From: Hymenochaete sp. R1
Taxonomy: Eukaryota > Basidiomycota > Agaricomycetes > Hymenochaetales > Hymenochaetaceae
DNA length: 64,000 nucleotides
Direction: 5' to 3'
Assembly: GCA_019400425.1 (NCBI GenBank)
Contig: JAFREE010000072.1
Span: 57,749 to 121,748 of the forward strand
Positions within the stretch are counted from its first letter, which is position 1, and every line of letters begins with the position of its first letter. Below are positions 46,153 to 57,471 of this stretch, piece after piece. A program made the position numbers and the translations under genes. The notes below the pieces were generated by a model. The model searched no databases, had not been told where the DNA came from, and was given only the letters and a program-made list of their open reading frames with translations.

Positions 46153-47753
46153 CTTTGGCGACTTCTACGAGAAAAGGCTGATTTGGAAGGCCCAAAAAAT
46201 GTAGTGAGGAAAAGAGGTAATGCTCCTTTGTAGTTGGTTCAAATTTGAACGATGTAGAACGTGTGGGCTCTCTCAAGGCCCTTTATACTAGCAGACATAA
46301 AACATTGATAGTTTGGCAAAGCTGCAAAGCATCTCTAGTGGCCTAAAACACCTGGGGATTTCCTGAGATGAGCTCCGGCTGATTGCTTGCCAGTGCACCT
46401 TGGCACCTTGCTGAGCGCGCCACTTTCAGACATTGTTCAAGACGATCCTGCTGAGGTCGATGAAAGAAATTCCGAATAAGAAGAAAAAAACAACATCGAG
46501 GTACACACGGCAGCGATTCGCAATGTTCGGTATCACCCTTGTCGGGTGCGTATACACAGCCTCGGCGAGCTTCAGTGACTCGATACGCCGTCTCAGGACA
46601 GAGTGAACAACGACGGGACTCGGGATTCGGAATTCGGGATCGGATTTGGATTTGTACCCTGGTACATCATTCGGAACTGCTTCAAAACCATGTTGTACCA
46701 CGAAACCTGTACCGCACCGGCAAGGCACGGCGAAGATGGAGGTCCCGCCGGGGCTGGCCCTATAAATGAAATTTTGACGTTTGGCTGGTACGGGGATTTG
46801 TATTTCAGGGTGTTGATTACATGTTGAGGTTGAGCTCAAGCGCACGTCGATGTCAACATAGGCTGTGTGAATGTATCTCCTCGAGTCGGAGAGGTCGGAG
46901 GATGATCCTAAATTGAATTGCATTGCAGGATAGAACAAGGGTTATCATCAGGTCTCGGTAAGGCGATTTGCTACGTCTTGAACATCACATTAAATTACTG
47001 GCCTCTATTTTTATACGGAAGAGACTTGGTCACAAAGTTCTTGGATGCAGAGGAAAAGCAATGAGTATGGGTGTGGTGTTCAAGTTGGAAAAAGGTCGAT
47101 GAAATCGCAAATCGAAAGCCACACTAATCTCCATATTTAGTATATGCTGCAATTAGCGCCACAAACAACTGTCAACGGAGTCCCGGGCTTGCAGCATTTG
47201 CCTCCTCCCTACTTATTGTTAATGTCATTCATACAACAGCAGTTGTGGGATTATAACTTAAATGATTTTTTAAAATACTTTTCTCCCTAATTCATGTAGC
47301 TCCCTCGACCGCGTTGTGTAATGCATATTGACACAAGTGTCTCAATAATAATCAGTACGACCAAGTCTGCCTGTGATTGGTAAGATATTCTTTGCTCACG
47401 GGTCGTCTGAGTCGAGAGTTGACAAACTCCAGATTATGATATATATATAGCACTTGTTCCACGCAGACCACCTTACTTGACATCAAAAATAATCACAGAA
47501 ATAGCATACACGCTGACTATCAAACGCACAAACAAGATTCAACCACATAGATCATCACTGAAACACATAGGCTGAAGCATCCAATCAATCCATTCCCCTC
47601 CCCCAAAATTGTCTTTCGTCCCTTGACTACACAACTGAAAGATGAGAGCGCATGATGGTACGGGATCCAGCAACTTGACAGAAGACTATGAAATGCGCGC
47701 TACGCTCAGGACCTCGATTCAGAAAAGATTATAAGCTCTGGCTCACCGGGCAT
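46153..47753. other. 1.6-kb intergenic region
   Basis: It contains the TATA box of mini gene 1 near its left end. The minus frame 46426-46938 shows no motif. A plus-strand TATA-like run (TATATATATAG at 47438-47448) is followed by a leader-like sequence and a 32-codon frame at 47641. I cannot support a gene there. Confidence 0.4.
46281..46287 (-). promoter_or_regulatory. TATA box of mini zinc-cluster gene 1
   Basis: TATAAAG on the minus strand, about 130 bases upstream of the ATG at 46152. The sister genes have the same motif at about 92-110 bases. Confidence 0.55.
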
Positions 47754-48016
47754 TCAATTAGTGCTGACGCACTCGTAATTCTTCTCCTCGCATCTCGTAC
47801 ATGCTTGCCCATTTAGCCTTGTATGCTTGTCGCACTAACCGAGCTCGTACGTCAGACGAGGATTGCACGTGGAAAAAGGGTAGAGGGGAGGGGAGATACC
47901 TTTTTCTTGTCTTTGCGACACCTTGCACAGGTTGCAAGTTTTAAGGAGCCGCCGTTCGATTCTGTGGTATCACGAGTGCAGGTAGGCTGGAAAATTGTTT
48001 GTGAGTCGGTAGCCAT
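47754..48016 (-). CDS. Mini Zn2Cys6 zinc-cluster protein 2
   Basis: Two exons give 65 residues. Exon 1 (47900-48016, 39 codons) starts MATDSQTIFQPTCTRDTTES and ends ATCARCRKDKKK. Exon 2 (47754-47834) reads CDKHTRLNGQACTRCEEKNY and ends ECVSTN. Together they show C-x2-C-x6-C-x10-C-x2-C-x6-C. The Arg/Lys-rich loop CRKDKKKC is close to the DNA-contact loop of Gal4-type clusters. The single intron (47835-47899, GT-AG) is in phase 0 just before Cys3. The protein is little more than the zinc cluster and a 28-residue variable head. Of the five it has the most basic loop, so DNA binding is most likely here. The target is unknown. Confidence 0.82.
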
Positions 48017-49517
48017 GTCGTTCGGGTTGTCAAAGTTTAGAGACTTGAGTCGATAGATCAAAAGAGTAGGACGAGCTGCGATGCGACTACTGCTGACGTT
48101 GAGAAATAAGTGCAGTTACCCTCAATATTTATACCCTTTGGTAGAGTTGGTCGCCCACAGAGTTGTACAAGGCAACCCAGCGTACGCAACGATGGAATGG
48201 TGGGATAACCTTGAATAGGGATAGCACACATCATTTCGTTCCGTCTTCTCTACTTTGTTGAATGTCGGAATCGAGAGCGCCGGCAGAAAGGCGAGATACC
48301 TACATGAAATGAAAGGCATTGAACTTCGTTTGATGCATCGCCCATATACCATGAGCACGTCGAGCGCAAAATTGCCGATTAAGAACATACCGACGGTAAA
48401 CTAGCGCCCATAGGCGCACATCGTACGTCAAATCCTATCTCAAGTAACATACACGAATTCCGGAAAGCGTATCCCGACTGCTTCTTTGAAGTGCTATTGC
48501 GGATTCCGGCACGGCCCCGAAAGACACTCTTGAAAAGCTGAAAGGATCGCTGATGATGGGCTATCCCGTCGCATAGAAGAAGAGTCTTCGAAATGAAGGT
48601 GAGACAGCCCGCAACCCAGAAGACGGGGATGAATTCACTTTCAACACTATCATACTGGAGACAATAGCGTGTTTTGAGCGCCAGGCTGGGCGCTACATCG
48701 ACCGAACCTTCGACGAGGGTTAACGACTCCCCGACTAGAGTATACCGCTCCGTCCAGTTAAATCGCAATCTCTTCCTAGGCAAACCACGGTCCGATATTT
48801 TGGTCTTTGCAGAACCATACAGCTTCACTTGCTCCTAGCTCCTGAGTACCATTGTCAGGGACGATGGTCATGGCTCTGGTTTTTGTTGCAAGATAAAGGG
48901 AGGTCCAGGGTCTTGATGAAACTTGGTTGGCTTTTTAAATATTCGTTACAGGATCTTCATACCGTCCATCGAGAAAGTTAGTTTGGTTAAGTTTCAGCAT
49001 TCTTGGGGAGGAAAGAGAGTGTATAATGGTGGGTTGTTGTCGAGGAGGGGACTAGGAAGGCGTGGTTCTACCAGGCGCTTGCTGGGTTCGCAAACTTTGA
49101 CGCTCGACCCGTGAGAAGTATCCAAATAAACAGAGAAAAAGCTTCTACACCTCACTCACCCATCAACGTGATTAATATTGTAACTCCTCCTATGTCAGAA
49201 TTTTTTTAAAAACAAACTGTTATCAACGCAACGAGACATGCCTGTGTTCAAACCCTAAGCTTTTACAGAATTTTAAGAGCGCTCTTTCGGGTTGTAACAA
49301 GGAGACTATCGAGAAGCAGAATAATGCTGATAAATATAGATTAGAGCTTGTCAAAAATACAGTATACATGCAAGTAATGGCCAAGTGCTACTGGAAATAT
49401 GAACCAAGCCCAAGAAGAGCTGTTGCCAAAGCTAAGGGGCCGGCTACGGGGAAGGGCCTACGAAAACAAGAAATGGTCAGTTCATTCCCCAGGGACAAAC
49501 CGTTAGGCTCTCACCCA
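48017..49517. other. 1.5-kb intergenic region
   Basis: It holds the TATA box of mini gene 2 near 48130. A 149-codon minus frame (48379-48828) has no recognisable domain and no supporting splice context, so I do not annotate it. Nothing else is visible. Confidence 0.4.
48126..48133 (-). promoter_or_regulatory. TATA box of mini zinc-cluster gene 2
   Basis: TATAAATA on the minus strand, about 110 bases upstream of the ATG at 48016. Confidence 0.6.
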
Positions 49518-49819
49518 TTACTGAGGCATTACGCACTGGATCCCTCTCTTCGTACACAAAGTGCATGGTTGTCCTTGTGGTTGCTGGTTCTTGTCACACT
49601 GGTTTTATGCACGACGCATGGACAGAGATCAGAAATCATTGCAGAGATGCACCAGCGGGCGAGAAAGAACGATAATTTGGGTTTCAAGCATCCAGATGTG
49701 CTCACCTTTTTCTGAGACTTCTTGCATGAAGCACAGGCTTGCTGAGTGGCTCTGCCAACGCCCCATGTCGCGGAACTCTGCGTGTAGACGTTGAAGTTCG
49801 AATTGCTGGGGTTTGACAT
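49518..49819 (-). CDS. Mini Zn2Cys6 zinc-cluster protein 3
   Basis: Two exons give 64 residues. Exon 1 (49706-49819, 38 codons) starts MSNPSNSNFNVYTQSSATWG and ends QACASCKKSQKK. Exon 2 (49518-49598) is CDKNQQPQGQPCTLCTKRGI and ends QCVMPQ. The cysteine spacing is C-x2-C-x6-C-x10-C-x2-C-x6-C. The C-D-K start of exon 2 and the Q-G-Q before Cys4 are shared with gene 2. The intron (about 107 bases, GT-AG) is again in phase 0 before Cys3. Exon 2 is exactly 27 codons in genes 1, 2 and 3. There is no other domain. Confidence 0.82.
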
Positions 49820-50861
49820 CTTGTTCGCGAGACTTGTTCGATTCGACTTGTACGCAAATATGAGTGTGCGAGCGCTTTGCTTGTTGGATGGTAAGCTCTG
49901 TGAACCAGTATCCCCCAAGTTTTTATACGTCGTAATTTCGAGGTTTCAGGAGCCATCATCGCAAAGAGCAGCAGCCGGGTGACCATGACTGTCTAGAAAT
50001 TAGACTCGAAATGGATCCGCCTAAGGTTTGCTATGTTCTCCGTTCCGATTCGTCTACCGCCCAGATCGAAAAATGTCAAGAAGAAATATTGAAGAGTAAG
50101 CGGGAGTAATGTTTACGAAAGACATCCGTTAGCGCCACTCATAAGAGAGCACTTTCAAGGGACCTTAGGCAAGATAATGGCTTGAAGGATGTATCGACGC
50201 GTTCGCATCAATATGATTGCATTTTCCTGATCTACACCATTAGTGACAAGTGCTCAAGAGGTTTCAGGAGAGATGACGAACCCGGCGGACGCCAGCGGGA
50301 TAGTGTTGTCGCGTAATAAATAATCTAATACGCATCCCTTGTTTCGACTCAAACAAAGATTGAGTCTCGATTGCCCCCCTCCCCTCTCCCTTTCTCATTG
50401 AATTGGCATTGCGCCGAAGTTCGGACCCGAGAAGCATTGAAGTCACAAGAAGACTTGACGTGATGGGGCGATCCTGTAGGACAAAAGGTAAGTAAAGTTT
50501 ATGAGATTAGCCTTTAGGCTTGGACACTTGGATATGTCCAGCTCGAGACTCTGAATTTCGCCGAGTAAAGGTTAATACGCTGGCTGAAGTGTGCCAGAAC
50601 CACTGAAAGGAAGTGACCACTACCATCGAATGCAGCTTTTGCTTGCAGCCGAGCTTCAGTGTAGCTTGGTGCTCTCGGAACCCGGAGTGATCGCTTTGAT
50701 GCGGAATTGACTGGACAAGCTTTAGTGAATGTTGATGATGGCCAAAAGACAAGCAGCTGGCTGTGTCGACGACTTGAATTCTCCGGACGGATGCACTAGC
50801 GACTGCCTAAAACGGAAACGAGCAGATCCATTTCGCAAAGCGTCGCACATCTCAACTCTCC
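49820..50861. other. Intergenic region between mini gene 3 and TACO1
   Basis: This is divergent: the left end carries the TATA box of mini gene 3 and the right end the promoter of TACO1. Open frames (50264-50446, 50507-50752) have no motif. Confidence 0.4.
49921..49927 (-). promoter_or_regulatory. TATA box of mini zinc-cluster gene 3
   Basis: TATAAAA on the minus strand, about 103 bases upstream of the ATG at 49819. Confidence 0.6.
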
Positions 50862-52158
50862 ATGTTTCTTTCTCTTGCTCGCTCTCCGGTGTCCCTCAGA
50901 CCCATTACCTTCAGCCGATGTTTCAACCAGGGACAAATTCTCAGCTCAGGTCATAACAAATGGTCTAAAATCAAGCAGAAGAAAGGCGCTGCTGACGTCA
51001 AGAAATCAGGCGTCTACGCCAAGGCAGCTCGTGTGCGTTCTATGTTTTGCTTCCGGCGGTGGATTATACGTTCAAGTCACGCTAATCCCTGCCTGCGGTG
51101 CTAAATTCAGGACGTCCTTGTCGCCGTTCGGAGTAAAGAAATTTTAGACCTTTGATGTGTCGTCTGCAACACTAATTCCTGACTCCTCGGATAGCCGGGG
51201 GGTCTCCGGACCCTGCTATGAACACTACCCTCGCGAATGTCCTCAAGGCAGCCAAGGCAGCAGGTGTCCCGAAAGATAATATAGAGAAAGCTCTTGCTCG
51301 AGTACGTCTTCATCTATTCAACTTACTAAGCGTAACCTCAATCGACATGCAAAGGCTTCAGGAGGAAACGGCAAGGATGCAAGCTCACACGTGGTGTACG
51401 AGGCCATGGTCTCCGGAAGTGTCGCTGTTGTAATGTGAGCATTCAATTACGCCACTGAAACTCATTGGTTAACGACTCTAGTCCAGCGAATGCATGACAG
51501 ATAACGGAAACCGAACCATTCATAAGCTGCGGGAGATTTTAAACGATCATAGGTCCGCCTACGAGTCTTCGAGTGTTTCACCAAGAGTCAGTTGATAATG
51601 TCTGTTCTCCCCCCTTTAGCGGACGCTTTACTCCCGTCATGTTCATGTTCGACAGGGTTGGGTGTGTGCGGGTCTCTATACCCCAATGTGACGATAGAGA
51701 CTCGCGGATTGAAGCCGTACTCGAGGCCGCCAGTTCCGCTGGCGGGGAAGATTTCGAAGTTCTGTGCGACTCAAGTATTGTAGAGGTAAGCCAAGAACCT
51801 TATCAGCTTTTTCTCTATTTCGTGCGTGTAAGGCCGATCTTCTCCCTCTTTTGAAGTATTTTTGTCCTCCGGGATCATTAGAAGCAATGAACAAAGTAAT
51901 ATCTGGAGTGATAGGAGGCGAAGCAATTGAATCCAGTGAGTACATCTACCGAGCAAAGGACACGGCAGGGGAGATGGACGGAGAGCTGGAAGAAGCTATT
52001 GCTGAGCTAAAAGAGGAGCTGTTGGAAGATCCGGACTGCGTTCGTGTTTGGAGTAAGTGTTTTTCATTTGAGGTATGAGGAGGAGTAGTTCTGGCCTTGC
52101 TTACGAGATTTATCTAGCATCCATAGACACTCGTATTCGTGATAGTTCTGAAGGATAG
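50862..52158 (+). CDS. TACO1: YebC/PmpR-family mitochondrial translation factor (TACO1-like)
   Basis: Mitochondrial member of the YebC family. TACO1 aids translation of mitochondrial mRNAs with difficult proline stretches. ATG 50862 gives a basic, hydrophobic presequence (MFLSLARSPVSLRPITFSRC). The family block GHNKWSKIKQKKGAADVKKS follows, then ANVLKAAKAAGVPKDNIEKA, ASSHVVYEAMVSGSVAVV and IECMTDNGNRTIHKLREIL. The domain continues with VRVSIPQCDDRDSRIEAVLE. The last exon after the donor at about 52052 starts at the CATCC following a TTATCTAG acceptor, and ends SIDTRIRDSSEG at 52158. Eight or so introns. The family's three domains are all present. Confidence 0.9.
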
Positions 52159-52620
52159 TCATCAGCTTATAGATAATTATTAAATTATTTCTCTTCTGGC
52201 TATGCACTTTTTCTGGAGTATGAAAAAGCAATAAAGATTACGATAGCCTGTCTGCCAGTACTAGTGTTTATTGTGGTGGATGGGTACACGTGTTATCGAA
52301 AGGGACGCAGAGGACTGGGACCTGCATGGTCGTCCACCTTCTCTCCTCCCCGTCCCTCCGCCTCCCAAGGCCTTAAGTTCCTCCCTCCACTCTTGATCTC
52401 CTTTCACGACCAGCCCACTTTGCTCATCCCCTTAACGACCCCCTGTTCATCAGCTTCTTCTCGCATTATATCCCCATTGTCACGTCCAGCGCAGTGCGCC
52501 TCTCAAATCTGATCGCTCTGTTCACGAAACCTACACACATACACGTCACCCCGCTATTCCCATCTTCGTCTCCTTGATTTCCTCCCCAATAACTCTCTCA
52601 GCTAATCTCGATATACTTTC
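52159..52620. other. Intergenic region (promoter of STRAP gene)
   Basis: It has a C/T-rich leader at 52,330-52,610, as is common upstream of expressed fungal genes. The open frame 52264-52512 reflects this composition. No gene is seen. Confidence 0.45.
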
Positions 52621-53893
52621 ATGTCCAACGGTGTAAAAAGCGTGCCATTGGTAGCTCCAGGCCACACGCGTCCCGTCACTCATCTCTCGTTCTCTGTCCT
52701 CGAAGACGATGGCTCGTATCTCCTCGCGTCGAGCTGTAAGGACGGGAATCCGATGATCCGGGACTGGAAAGGTGACTGGATAGGCACGTTCCTGGGTCAT
52801 AAAGGTGCTGTGTGGTCGACAAAATTGTCGTTGGACTGCTCAAAGGCGGCCACGGGGAGTGCCGACTTTACAGCGTAAGTAACTCCTTTGCTTCGGCAGG
52901 AAGCTTCAAGGCGAAGTAATGAAATGTCTTGATATGCCTGCAGTAAATTCTGGGACGCATATTCTGGCCAGTCTTTACACTCGTTTCCCCACAACCATAT
53001 CGTAAAAAGTATTGCCTTATCCCCAACATCAGAGCACCTCTTGACCGGAGGGCAGGAGAAGAAGGCTCGGATATTCAGCCTTGCACGCCCAGATGCACCG
53101 CCTGACTTTTTAGGAGGGGATGCTAATTCCTTGTGTCACGAAGGTACCATAAAAAGCGTGGTCTGGACATCGGATAACATTGTAGTAACAGCTGGAGAAG
53201 ACGGTGCAATCAAGTGTGTTCATAAATAGAATGCTCGTAATCTTTTCTGATATTTTGGGCCGCGATGTGCTTGCATGTAGGTGGTGGGACCTCCGCACAC
53301 GTCAGCCCTTCAACAGCGCCAAGTTCCCAACGGCTATTACGTCCATGGAACACTCGATCCAGACCCAACGCATCGTGCTGACTTCTGGGCGGACCGTCGC
53401 ATTTGTCGCTGCGTTACCATCACAGATGCCGACGCATAGCCTGGAGTTGCCCTACGCACCATCGTCGGCGTCGTTGCATCCGATTTTGCAGGATCGATTC
53501 GTGACGGGGAGCTCGGCCGACCAATGGGTACGGACACATGGGGCGATTGAGGGCGAGGAGCGTGAAGTGTTGAAAGGGCATCATGGTCCTGTGCACTGTA
53601 TCGAGTTCAGTCCTGACGGCGAGATGTTCGCGAGTGGAAGCGGTGAGGCGACGTTTCTGACATATTTTCATCTGAGGCCAGTCACTGATAGCCTGATCTT
53701 TGTTTGCCTCTTTGTTATTGTACGCTTTAGAGGACGGTGAGTCGATGACGCAGTCGAGAGAGTACCGAGGAAGGGAGAACTGTAACTGATGGCATGCGTT
53801 TGTGTTTTAGGTACGATTCGGATGTGGCAGACGACGCCGGGTAAAACGTATGGACTTTGGCAGGGGGCGAGTAATGGGGATGTAGCACACTAA
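52621..53893 (+). CDS. STRAP: WD40 protein STRAP/unrip homolog
   Basis: A seven-bladed WD40 protein of the STRAP/unrip family, which works with the SMN complex and in mRNA control in animals. Its fungal role is less known. The start MSNGVKSVPLVAPGHTRPVT matches the family. Further repeats are ASSCKDGNPMIRDWKGDWIG, TFLGHKGAVWSTKLSLDCSK, ATGSADFTAKFWDAYSGQSL and LLTGGQEKKARIFSL. Next are DNIVVTAGEDGAIKWWDLRT, LKGHHGPVHCIEFSPDGEMF and ASGSEDGTIRMWQTTPGKTY. The last three are read across introns with GT-AG sites. The stop is at 53891-53893. The family is about 330-350 residues long, consistent with this. Confidence 0.92.
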
Positions 53894-54140
53894 TAATTTG
53901 ACGAATAATCTGTAATGACTGATTTTTTTTACGAGCGTAATGGTGCATCTTTTGTGAGTTGAGTATATGCGGCGGTGTGCCAGTCATCTGGCGGTAGTAA
54001 GCGAATGCGGTGGCGCGGTCATGGACTTTGAACAGCGGGAACGGAATGAGGTTTCCACTGACTGACGCACAGGGATGCGGCTCATCGTCCGGAACTCTTC
54101 CTTGGCTCTTTCTTGCTTTCTTTCCAGACGCCATGTCCAT
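53727..54140 (-). CDS. Possible small ORF overlapping the 3' end of STRAP
   Basis: An ATG at 54140 opens 137 codons starting MDMASGKKARKSQGRVPDDE. It would be a basic protein with LIPFPLFKVHDRATAFAYYR and no known domain. Its 3' half overlaps the last exon of STRAP on the other strand and its start lies in the promoter of the next gene. The first 70 residues look more protein-like than the rest. It may be spliced or spurious. Confidence 0.22.
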   Translation of the reverse strand: MDMASGKKARKSQGRVPDDEPHPCASVSGNLIPFPLFKVHDRATAFAYYRQMTGTPPHILNSQKMHHYARKKNQSLQIIRQIISVLHPHYSPPAKVHTFYPASSATSESYLKHKRMPSVTVLPSSVLSRLRHRLTVL

Positions 54141-54203
54141 GTCCTTAAGCTTCCTTTGCTCCTATTCTAACCTCTCCTGACTTTGCTTCCAACCACGATC
54201 ATA

Positions 54204-55305
54204 ATGCTCACTCATCGCACCTCGTCATCATCGAGTCCTCGCGACCGCGACTCACACCACAACCACCGCAGCCAGCAGCAGCATCAACACAATCTCATAC
54301 ATCACGGCGGCCATGCAGTACATTCGAATGCAGACCAGCAGAATAGCTCAGGCGACTTGCCCTCGCAGGTGTTCCATCCGTCGTACATACCCAAACCAAC
54401 TGGGTTCTGGACCTCTGCTGCTGGGGGAGCCCATTACTCAGGGGCGCGCACGACACACAGGCGATCTGATATCCAGCGCGCGAGTGGGAGTGCCGAAGCA
54501 GATCTGAATGATGCTCATCGGAGAGTATTGGATGGGTTGAAGGAGGTGTGTGTATATGGCTAAGTCAGCGGATGAGTTTCGTTGGTCTGATTCATCGGTC
54601 GCGGTCGACGTCAATTATAGCTCTATATGTGTCGTCCGACACCTGGTATTTTTGAACGTCTCTGGGATCCCAACGCTGAGTTTGAGGTGAGAATTATTTA
54701 CGCTCGTCGAAAAGCCAAGCTTAGAGTCGCTACCCTGTCCAGGACCCTCTTGTAAAATGCAAAGGTGTCCATGAAATAGCCGCCCAAGTAAGCACATGTT
54801 GTCGGCGTGTTAGTTGTACTTTGCTAAAGCAAACTTATGTGCCGCCAGTGGTATGCCTTGGTTAGCAATTTGCTTGAACTTCATCAGAAGAAAGTGGATC
54901 TGACATTTCTTTTTTCTCTCTTCTGTATATCTTTGAAGACGCATTTCGCTTCAACCTCGGAGACGCTCGCGAGCAGGGTATTCGCTTCGACAACACATCC
55001 CAACCAAATTATATACACACAGACCCAACAATATACATTGCGATTAATCGGCACCAAGATGGTACGTTCGGGTTAAAAGAAGAATTCGTCATCACAGTTA
55101 CATGTTAGACCTCTTCTGTCAGACTATTCATTCGTTCATCATCGTCGACCTTTCCGAAGACGATAAAATCATTCGTCTGGAAGACCAATGGAGTGGCGGC
55201 GAACTGCCCAAGGCCTGGGGCACCGGCCCTCTGCGCCGGCTGAATGGGAGGCTATGGCCGTGGGTCGTGAGACTACCTAAAGAACTCCGGAAGGCGCATC
55301 ACTAA
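54204..55305 (+). CDS. NTF2/SnoaL-like fold protein of unknown role
   Basis: ATG 54204 starts a disordered head rich in Ser, His and Gln (MLTHRTSSSSSPRDRDSHHN, His/Gln runs). The ordered part begins EADLNDAHRRVLDGLKE, then across an intron LYMCRPTPGIFERLWDPNAE and FEDPLVKCKGVHEIAAQ. These resemble the start of NTF2-like/DUF2358 folds. After WYALVSNLL and an intron-rich middle (54,890-55,120), it ends with VDLSEDDKIIRLEDQWSGGE and RRLNGRLWPWVVRLPKELRK, stopping at 55303-55305. The fold call is by resemblance. No catalytic residue is known and the function is unassigned. The middle exon joins are the weakest part. Confidence 0.62.
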
Positions 55306-55963
55306 ATGTACGGAAATCCAGGAAAGTGAGTGTAATGTATTTGGGCGTTCTGGACGTGTCTTTATTTACGTTTTCGCCAGGGTTCTTTTTTCTGTCTCTT
55401 TCTGCTATCAATTAATTGCCTGGATAACGAATGTTGGCTCTCGGACGGACGGGTTCAAAGATGTTGATGCTGGAACTTTTTTCCGTTCATGATCTGTGCA
55501 TTTTGAATCCAAATTTGTACTTGTACTGACACTCTACCCAAGCATCGATGCATGCATGTCGTTTCTATGATGTTCGTTATTTTGTTGTTCATTTTGCCCC
55601 GAAAAGAATAGTAATGTATTGGATCAGGGAGCTTCGCTAGCGACATCGTGTCCCGACGTGTTGCCGAGCCGAGCGATTGAGTCGGAGTCTTGTGATGAAT
55701 CTGAGTTCAGAGGCCGATTGTGCTCCCTTCATTCGTCGCCACGGTCCTCCCGCGTTTCCCATCTATTCATTCCATGGTCACCTGTCCGCTTGCCCAGCTT
55801 CACAAAGCCTGTCTTGATCCCTCGTGCCGAAAATGCCCAATGGGCGCCATATTTAAAATGGATCAATTCCCAAGACATTTATTTCGGAGAGCACCTTTAT
55901 CTGTTCCTCCTTGCTCAAATCTCGAACTTCAAACCCAATCCTCAATCCTCTAAAGCTTAGATC
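55306..55963. other. Intergenic region
   Basis: This is the 3' flank of the NTF2-like gene and the promoter of the SDR gene. The open frame 55619-55960 stops just before the SDR start and has no motif. No repeat is seen. Confidence 0.45.
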
Positions 55964-57285
55964 ATGGCTGCTGCACGACTCCCGACATTCATGCGCTCCG
56001 CGCTGGTCCGAAACATGAGCCTGAGGGTAGCTATGCTTTCACCTCATAGACTCGCTGTCTCACCTGCCCTCACCCAGGCTGGCACGGCACCCCACAGTGC
56101 GTTCTTCTCCACATCGTCCGCGACAGCGTCGAAGAAAGTCGCCAAGAAGGAGCCTCTGGGCCCTCTAGGCCCCATCGGCGTCGAAGCCGCGCTCATCGCC
56201 GCCAAAGACCCGTCCTTCACCCCGCGCCCCACTCTCCTCCAACACGAATTCAGCCTCGCAGGTCGCGTCGCGGTCGTCACCGGCGGCGTGCGTGGGCTCG
56301 GACTCGAGATGGCCGAGGCGCTCTGCGAGGCGGGCGCGATCGTCTATTGTATCGACCTTGCGAAGGAGCCCAGCGACGAATGGGTTGCGACGAGGCGGTA
56401 TGTGGACCGGATGGGCATCCCAAACGCGAGGTTGGAGTATATACCCGCGGATGTGACGGATCAGAAGGGAATCTGGGAGGTTGTGAAAAGGATTGCGGAC
56501 GAGGAAGGGCGAATGGATGCGTGCATTGCTGCGGCGGGGTTATTGGAAGGCTATGATTGCTTGGAGTATCCTGATACGGAGTTCCAGAAACTGATGAACG
56601 TCAATGTGAATGGAGTCTTGCACACTGCACAGGCCGTTGGGAGGCAGATGACAAGATTCAAGACACCGGGTAGTATTATTTTGATTGCCTCGATGAGTGG
56701 AAGCATTACGAACAGGGTGAGTTGTTTTTGAAACGGTTCGAGGAGACGACTCGAAAGCCTATCTTGTGTTAGGACCATGCATGGGTCGCATACAACACTA
56801 GCAAGTCCGCCGTCATTCAGGTCAGTAGTGCTTGTCTGAAGTGGAGGTGGACGCGGTCCTTTTTTGATCCTACCGTTGCGTCATAGATGGCTCGGAGCAT
56901 GGCCTGCGAGCTCGGACCCAAGAAGATTAGAGTCAATTCACTATCTCCTGGACATATATACACGAGGTAAGTCATGATATTCAGTCGGTACACCGCCTGC
57001 GTTGGTGGCGCATCTAATCGTTTGATTCGTGTTACGTCAGAATGACGGCGGGTTATCTTGACGAGAACCCAGAACTATTTGATAAGTGGGCTGGTCTGAA
57101 CCCTCTCAATCGTCTTGGGAGGCCAGACGAGCTGAGGGGCGTCGTTACGTGGCTTGCATCAGATGCATCTACCTTTTGTACAGGGAGCGAGTGCGTATAT
57201 TCTTAAAACTTGTGGTCCCATCCAGACAGAACATTTACATCGATTATATAGCATTCTTGTGAGTGGGGGACATCATGCATGGTGA
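55964..57285 (+). CDS. Short-chain dehydrogenase/reductase, probably mitochondrial
   Basis: An NAD(P)-dependent classical SDR, similar to fungal arabinitol 2-dehydrogenase/sorbose reductase types. ATG 55964 opens a presequence with Arg, Ser and Ala and no acids (MAAARLPTFMRSALVRNMSL), up to about residue 50. This suggests mitochondrial import. The Rossmann motif is VAVVTGGVRGLGLEMAEALC. Then come DVTDQKGIWEVV, IAAAGLLEGYD and MNVNVNGVLHTAQAV. The catalytic Ser lies in SIILIASMSGSI and the Y-x3-K in WVAYNTSKSAVIQMARSM. The end matches the family: RVNSLSPGHIYTRMT, LNRLGRPDELRGVVTWLASD and ILVSGGHHAW. The stop is at 57283-57285. Four introns. The substrate cannot be read from sequence. Confidence 0.9.
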
Positions 57286-57471
57286 AAGACGTGTGGGCAG
57301 ATGCGATCGATAGGGATGCATATGTACAGTGAGCGTTTATAAAGGCAATTGATTTCATATATTTTTGCGATTGCAGGAGTTGAATCCGTGCGCTACAAAA
57401 CCATTGTCGATCAAAGGATACGCATCAGAATGTTCGACGTAGACTCACTATGAATCTTGGAAGCTCATCTA

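Noticed and set aside
46426..46938. 170-codon minus-strand frame between mini genes 1 and 2
   Set aside because: No recognisable domain, no TATA box or splice pattern like its neighbours. I cannot exclude a decayed gene.
47438..47740. Plus-strand TATATATATAG followed by a short frame at 47641
   Set aside because: Only 32 codons, no motif. AT runs of this sort are common in 3' flanks.
48379..48828. 149-codon minus-strand frame between mini genes 2 and 3
   Set aside because: No motif and no zinc-cluster cysteine pattern. It starts without a clear ATG context.
50735..50830. Possible sixth zinc-cluster half (C-V-D-D ... G-C-T-S-D-C) on the plus strand
   Set aside because: The cysteine spacing (C-x9-C-x3-C) does not fit, there is no first half, and the strand is opposite to the family.
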